A program made the position numbers and the translations under genes. Below the pieces are notes generated by a model. That model was given only the letters and a program-made list of their open reading frames with translations. It was not told where the DNA came from and ran no database searches. A stretch of 18,841 nucleotides of DNA from Angelakisella sp. (GTDB lineage Bacteria > Bacillota > Clostridia > Oscillospirales > Ruminococcaceae), in assembly GCA_020025195.1 (NCBI GenBank), contig JAHHSN010000028.1:1-18841 (forward strand), read 5' to 3'. Every line of letters starts with the position of its first letter. The first letter of the stretch is position 1. This document shows, piece by piece, positions 13,473 to 18,841 of the stretch.

Positions 13473-14165
13473 TTATTCTTCTCTGGGATCGATGTACTGA
13501 GACGCGTTCTCAAAACGGCCGTAGGTGCCGATGTTGTTCTTAAACGCCTCGTCAGCGGGCTTGCCGTGACGGATATCCTCCATCATCTTGCCGAGACGGA
13601 CGAACTGATAGCCGATGGCTTCGCCGTTTTCATCGAGGGCGACCTTGGTGATGTAGCCCTCGGCGAGCTCCAGATAGCGAACACCCTTGGCGCCGGTGGA
13701 GAAGATGGTGCCGACCTGGCTTCTGAGGCCCTTGCCGAGATCCTCCAAAGAGGCGCCGATGGGCAGGCCGTCCTCCGAGAAGGCGGTCTGGCTGCGGCCG
13801 TAAACCAGCTGCTTGAAGATCTCACGCATGGCGACGTTGATGGCGTCGCAGACGAGGTCGGTGTTGAGCGCTTCCAGCAGCGTCTTGCCGGGAAGGATCT
13901 CTCCCGCCATGGCAGCGGAGTGGGTCATACCGGAGCAGCCCAGCGTCTCCACCAAAGCCTCCTCGATGATACCGTCTTTGACGTTAAGGGTCAGCTTACA
14001 GGCGCCCTGCTGCGGCGCGCACCAGCCGATCCCGTGGGAAAGTCCCGAAATGTCGCTGATCTGATAGGCCTTGACCCATCTTCCCTCCTCGGGGATCGGC
14101 GCCGGGCCGTGATGCGGTCCTTTTCTGACCGTGCACATGTTTTCTACTTCATGGGAATAAGTCAT
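13473..14165 (-). CDS. NifU-like iron-sulfur cluster assembly scaffold protein
   Basis: This 230-residue protein has a domain of the IscU/NifU N-terminal type spanning roughly residues 30-115. Cysteines sit at 49 and 56 (GWCAPQQGAC), 77 (LGCSGMTHSAAMAGEIL) and 106. The scaffold's usual three-cysteine pattern is thus approximated but not in its canonical spacing. Asp/Glu residues usual beside the first Cys in IscU are absent, so it may be a specialised scaffold. The extension after residue 120 is not found in plain IscU. The longer frame begins 11 codons upstream, but the ATG at 14165 has AAGGAG at 8-10 nt and I prefer it. It is first in an operon with the GGGtGRT protein. A strong promoter lies upstream, divergent from secA. 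Confidence 0.82.
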   Translation of the reverse strand: MTYSHEVENMCTVRKGPHHGPAPIPEEGRWVKAYQISDISGLSHGIGWCAPQQGACKLTLNVKDGIIEEALVETLGCSGMTHSAAMAGEILPGKTLLEALNTDLVCDAINVAMREIFKQLVYGRSQTAFSEDGLPIGASLEDLGKGLRSQVGTIFSTGAKGVRYLELAEGYITKVALDENGEAIGYQFVRLGKMMEDIRHGKPADEAFKNNIGTYGRFENASQYIDPREE

Positions 14166-14230
14166 GATGCATTCTCCTTCCGACTTCATTTGGTACAATA
14201 TTGTGATTTTAATAACGAATTTACGCTTCT

Positions 14231-14259
14231 ATTATAGAGTCTAAACACAAACATTGCAA
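14231..14259 (-). promoter_or_regulatory. strong promoter of the NifU-like/GGGtGRT operon
   Basis: On the minus strand TTGCAA (14259-14254) and TATAAT (14236-14231) are separated by 17 bp. A leader of about 60 nt follows. No Rrf2/IscR-type operator is evident. Confidence 0.82.
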
Positions 14260-14352
14260 GAGGGAGAACGCCCCTTTTTGTCGATAATTTGATTTTTTTC
14301 GCGTCCCGGCTAAAAATTAACAGTTTGGCCACACCCGAAGACGTCGTTTTGT

Positions 14353-14381
14353 TTGACAGCACCCCTCATTGGCAGTAAAAT
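14353..14381 (+). promoter_or_regulatory. promoter of secA
   Basis: A consensus TTGACA (14353-14358) is followed after 17 bp by TAAAAT (14376-14381), about 40 bp before the secA start codon. It is divergent from the NifU-like operon promoter, with about 95 bp of spacer. Confidence 0.82.
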
Positions 14382-14421
14382 AATAAGGTATCTTTACATT
14401 ACAGAAAAAGGAGATTAAAGA

Positions 14422-17151
<2,730 letters not shown>

Positions 17152-17164
17152 AGGAAACCCCTGA

Positions 17165-17204
17165 GCCGTCGGCGCGGAAACCCGCTGCCGGCGGTTTTTC
17201 TTTT
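17165..17204 (+). terminator. intrinsic terminator of secA
   Basis: CCG-CGGC-CGG on the left pairs with CCG-GCCG-CGG on the right around GAAAC, and is followed by TTTTTCTTTT. It starts 14 bp after the stop. Confidence 0.85.
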
Positions 17205-17250
17205 GGGGGAAGTTTCCGCTCCCCGGCGGTGCTTTTTCCAGTCCCCAATA

Positions 17251-17279
17251 TTGTACTTCGCCCGGCTTTATGCTACCAT
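17251..17279 (+). promoter_or_regulatory. weak candidate promoter of the WYL regulator/polymerase operon
   Basis: TTGTAC (17251-17256) and TACCAT (17274-17279) are 17 bp apart and 30 bp before the start codon. Both boxes are weak, as expected for an activated or low-level promoter. No LexA-type (CGAAC..GTTCG) box is visible. Confidence 0.4.
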
Positions 17280-17309
17280 AGGAAAAGTAACCGGAAGGAG
17301 GGACCCTGC

Positions 17310-18299
17310 ATGGCGCGTTCCAGCAACCAAAAGCTCAAATGTCTCTATCTTCTTCACTTTCTGCTCTCCCATACTGATGATGAGCACACCGTGACTATCA
17401 GCGATATGGTCGAGGAGCTTGGGAGCCACGGCATCCGCGCCGAGCGCAAGAGCCTCTATGACGATCTGGAGGCGCTCCGGCAGTTCGGGCTGGATGTCAA
17501 CTACCGCAAATCCCCCACCGCCGGCTATTTTGTCGGGAGCCGCCGCTTCCAGCTGGCGGAGCTTAAAATCCTTGTGGACGCCGTCCAGTGCAGCAAGTTC
17601 ATCACCCAGAAAAAGAGCGCCGAGCTCATCAAAAAGCTGGAGCAGGAGGTCAGCCTGTATGAGGCGCGGGCCCTCCGCCGTCAGGTCTTTGTCCAGAGCC
17701 GCGTTAAGACGATGAACGAAAGCATCTATTATAATGTAGACGCCCTGCAAAGCGCCATCGGGAACGGACGGGAAATCACCTTCCGCTATTTCGACTGGGA
17801 CCTCCGCGGGGAAAAATCCTACCGCCGCGGCGGGGAGCGCTACCGCCTCAGCCCCTTTGCCCTCCTCTGGGAGGAGGAAAAGTATTACCTCGTCGGCTAC
17901 GACGATACCCTCCGGGACCTCCGCCATTTTCGGGTGGATAAGATGGAGCGCATCACCGAAACCGAGGAGCCGGCCAAGGGACGGGAGCTGTTTCGTTCCT
18001 TTGACCCCGCCCTCTACTCCCGCAAGATGTTCGGGATGTTCGGCGGCGACCCCGTTTCGGTGCGGCTCCGCTTCCCGGAGCGGATGGCGAACCTCGTCTT
18101 TGACCGCTTCGGGCGGGAGCTGATCCTTACCCCGCTCCCGGAGGAGCAGGCCTTTCTCTGCTCCCCGGAGGTGGTCCCCAGCCCTCAGTTCTTCGGGTGG
18201 CTGGCCGGCCTCGGCCCCGAGGTGCGGCTCCTTTCGCCGGAGCCTGTCGTGCGGGACTATACCGGCTTCCTGCGGGAGATCCTTTCCCGCTATCCTTAA
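17310..18299 (+). CDS. WYL domain-containing transcriptional regulator
   Basis: This 329-residue cytoplasmic regulator has a winged helix-turn-helix at the N-terminus (about 10-75, with VTISDMVEELGSHGIRAERKSLYDDLEAL) and a WYL ligand-binding domain from about 135 to 215 (REITFRYFDWDL and YRLSPFALLWEEEKYYLVGYD). The eponymous Trp-Tyr-Leu is KYYLVGY here, a common variant. A C-terminal WCX-like extension follows. WYL domains bind nucleic acids or nucleotides and many members respond to DNA damage (PafBC) or control phage defence. The ATG at 17310 has GGAAGGAGGG at 7-9 nt. An upstream in-frame Met has no ribosome-binding site. It lies 23 bp before a DNA polymerase IV gene, which suggests a damage-response role. 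Confidence 0.88.
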   Translation: MARSSNQKLKCLYLLHFLLSHTDDEHTVTISDMVEELGSHGIRAERKSLYDDLEALRQFGLDVNYRKSPTAGYFVGSRRFQLAELKILVDAVQCSKFITQKKSAELIKKLEQEVSLYEARALRRQVFVQSRVKTMNESIYYNVDALQSAIGNGREITFRYFDWDLRGEKSYRRGGERYRLSPFALLWEEEKYYLVGYDDTLRDLRHFRVDKMERITETEEPAKGRELFRSFDPALYSRKMFGMFGGDPVSVRLRFPERMANLVFDRFGRELILTPLPEEQAFLCSPEVVPSPQFFGWLAGLGPEVRLLSPEPVVRDYTGFLREILSRYP

Positions 18300-18322
18300 A
18301 AAACAAAAAAGGGGGGCTTTTT

Positions 18323-18841
18323 ACGGAGCGCGTCATCCTGCACTGTGATATGAACGGCTTTTTCGCCTCAGTGGAAAGCCTTTACTACCCCGAATATAAA
18401 GGAGAGCCGCTCGCGGTTTCGGGCGACCCCCGCTCCCGCCACGGCATCATCCTCGCCAAAAACGAGCTGGCCAAGAGCTATGGGATTAAAACCGCGGAAA
18501 CGGTGCAGAGCGCCCTAAAGAAATGCCCCGCGCTCCGGTTGGTGCCCTCCCACTTTGACCGCTATGAAAAGGCTTCCCGCGCCGCGGATGAAATTTACCA
18601 CCGCTTTACCGACCTGGTGGAGCCGTTCAGCATTGACGAAAGCTTTCTGGATGTGACCGGCACCACCCACCTCTTTGGCGACGGCAAGACCATCGCGGAT
18701 ACCCTCCGCCGCACCATGCGGGAGGAGCTGGGACTCACCATCTCGGTGGGGGTGAGCTACAACAAGGTCTTTGCGAAACTGGGAAGCGACTATAAAAAAC
18801 CGGACGCCACCACCCTCATTACCCCGGAAAACTACCGGGAG
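18323..18841 (+). CDS. dinB: Y-family DNA polymerase IV, 3' truncated by window end
   Basis: The visible 173 residues are the palm and fingers of an error-prone translesion polymerase. Catalytic Asp9 is in VILHCDMN, followed by the steric-gate region GFFASVE (12-18). The SIDES motif (103-107) gives Asp105 and Glu106. TISVGVSYNKVFAKLGSDYKKP (139-160) is the usual Y-family segment. The frame continues beyond the window and lacks the little-finger domain and the beta-clamp motif. No ATG, GTG or TTG occurs in frame where the protein should begin. ACG (18323) sits exactly at the expected Met, after a GGGGGG. The first in-frame ATG (18350) would delete the catalytic Asp9. So the true start is either ACG, a rare codon, or a sequence error. 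It shares an operon with the WYL regulator. Confidence 0.88.

Noticed and set aside
12454..13500. A 348-codon plus-strand frame opposite the GGGtGRT gene
   Set aside because: It is the shadow of a real gene with a strong ribosome-binding site on the other strand.

Overview
The window looks like a chromosomal segment of a moderately GC-rich member of the Clostridia, plausibly of the Oscillospirales type. Reasons: strong AAGGAGG ribosome-binding sites, TTGACA/TATAAT-type promoters, U-tract terminators after most genes, a purine riboswitch, LuxS, a GGGtGRT/NifU-like pair typical of anaerobic Firmicutes, and a SecA with a C-terminal SEC-C zinc motif. Species cannot be fixed from the sequence. I see no phage, plasmid, CRISPR or rRNA/tRNA genes.

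Layout. 191-1727 (+): a small PII-like protein followed 4 bp later by a CPA2-type cation/proton antiporter, probably a regulated transporter pair. 1868-3232 (+): a MATE efflux pump with its own promoter and terminator. 3306-3593 (-): a 95-residue protein of unknown function. 3763-4557 (+): a HAD-IIA (NagD-like) phosphatase. 4580-5230: three tandem copies of a 226-bp non-coding repeat, each carrying a terminator hairpin, between convergent genes. 5232-7428 (-): an operon luxS-galM-membrane protein, transcribed leftwards. 7495-7988: about 490 bp of non-coding DNA with a diverged relative of the repeat and a strong hairpin. 7989-9230 (-): a CodA-family cytosine deaminase whose leader has a 5' hairpin and an intrinsic terminator. 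9602-10939 (-): an NCS2 (AzgA-type) purine permease behind a recognisable guanine-class riboswitch. 11340-12302 (-): a CPBP membrane protease. 12451-14165 (-): a NifU-like scaffold and a GGGtGRT protein in one operon. 14422-17151 (+): secA, divergent from that operon. 17310-18841 (+): a WYL-domain regulator followed 23 bp later by a DinB-type DNA polymerase IV cut off by the window end.

How the genes fit together. Nucleobase handling (CodA-like deaminase, purine permease under riboswitch control) forms one theme, and the two neighbours appear to be separately attenuated. Fe-S chemistry is suggested by the scaffold/GGGtGRT pair. LuxS with GalM links methyl-cycle detoxification to sugar use only by co-transcription. 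The WYL regulator and the error-prone polymerase suggest a DNA-damage module.

Most interesting points: (i) the CodA homologue has Cys where E. coli CodA has the discriminating Asp314, a change linked to 5-methylcytosine deamination; (ii) its leader looks like an undescribed attenuator or riboswitch; (iii) the PII-like/antiporter pair; (iv) the 226-bp terminator-bearing tandem repeat whose long hairpin is kept by a wobble pair in the diverged copy; (v) the polymerase IV frame that has ACG where its start codon should be.
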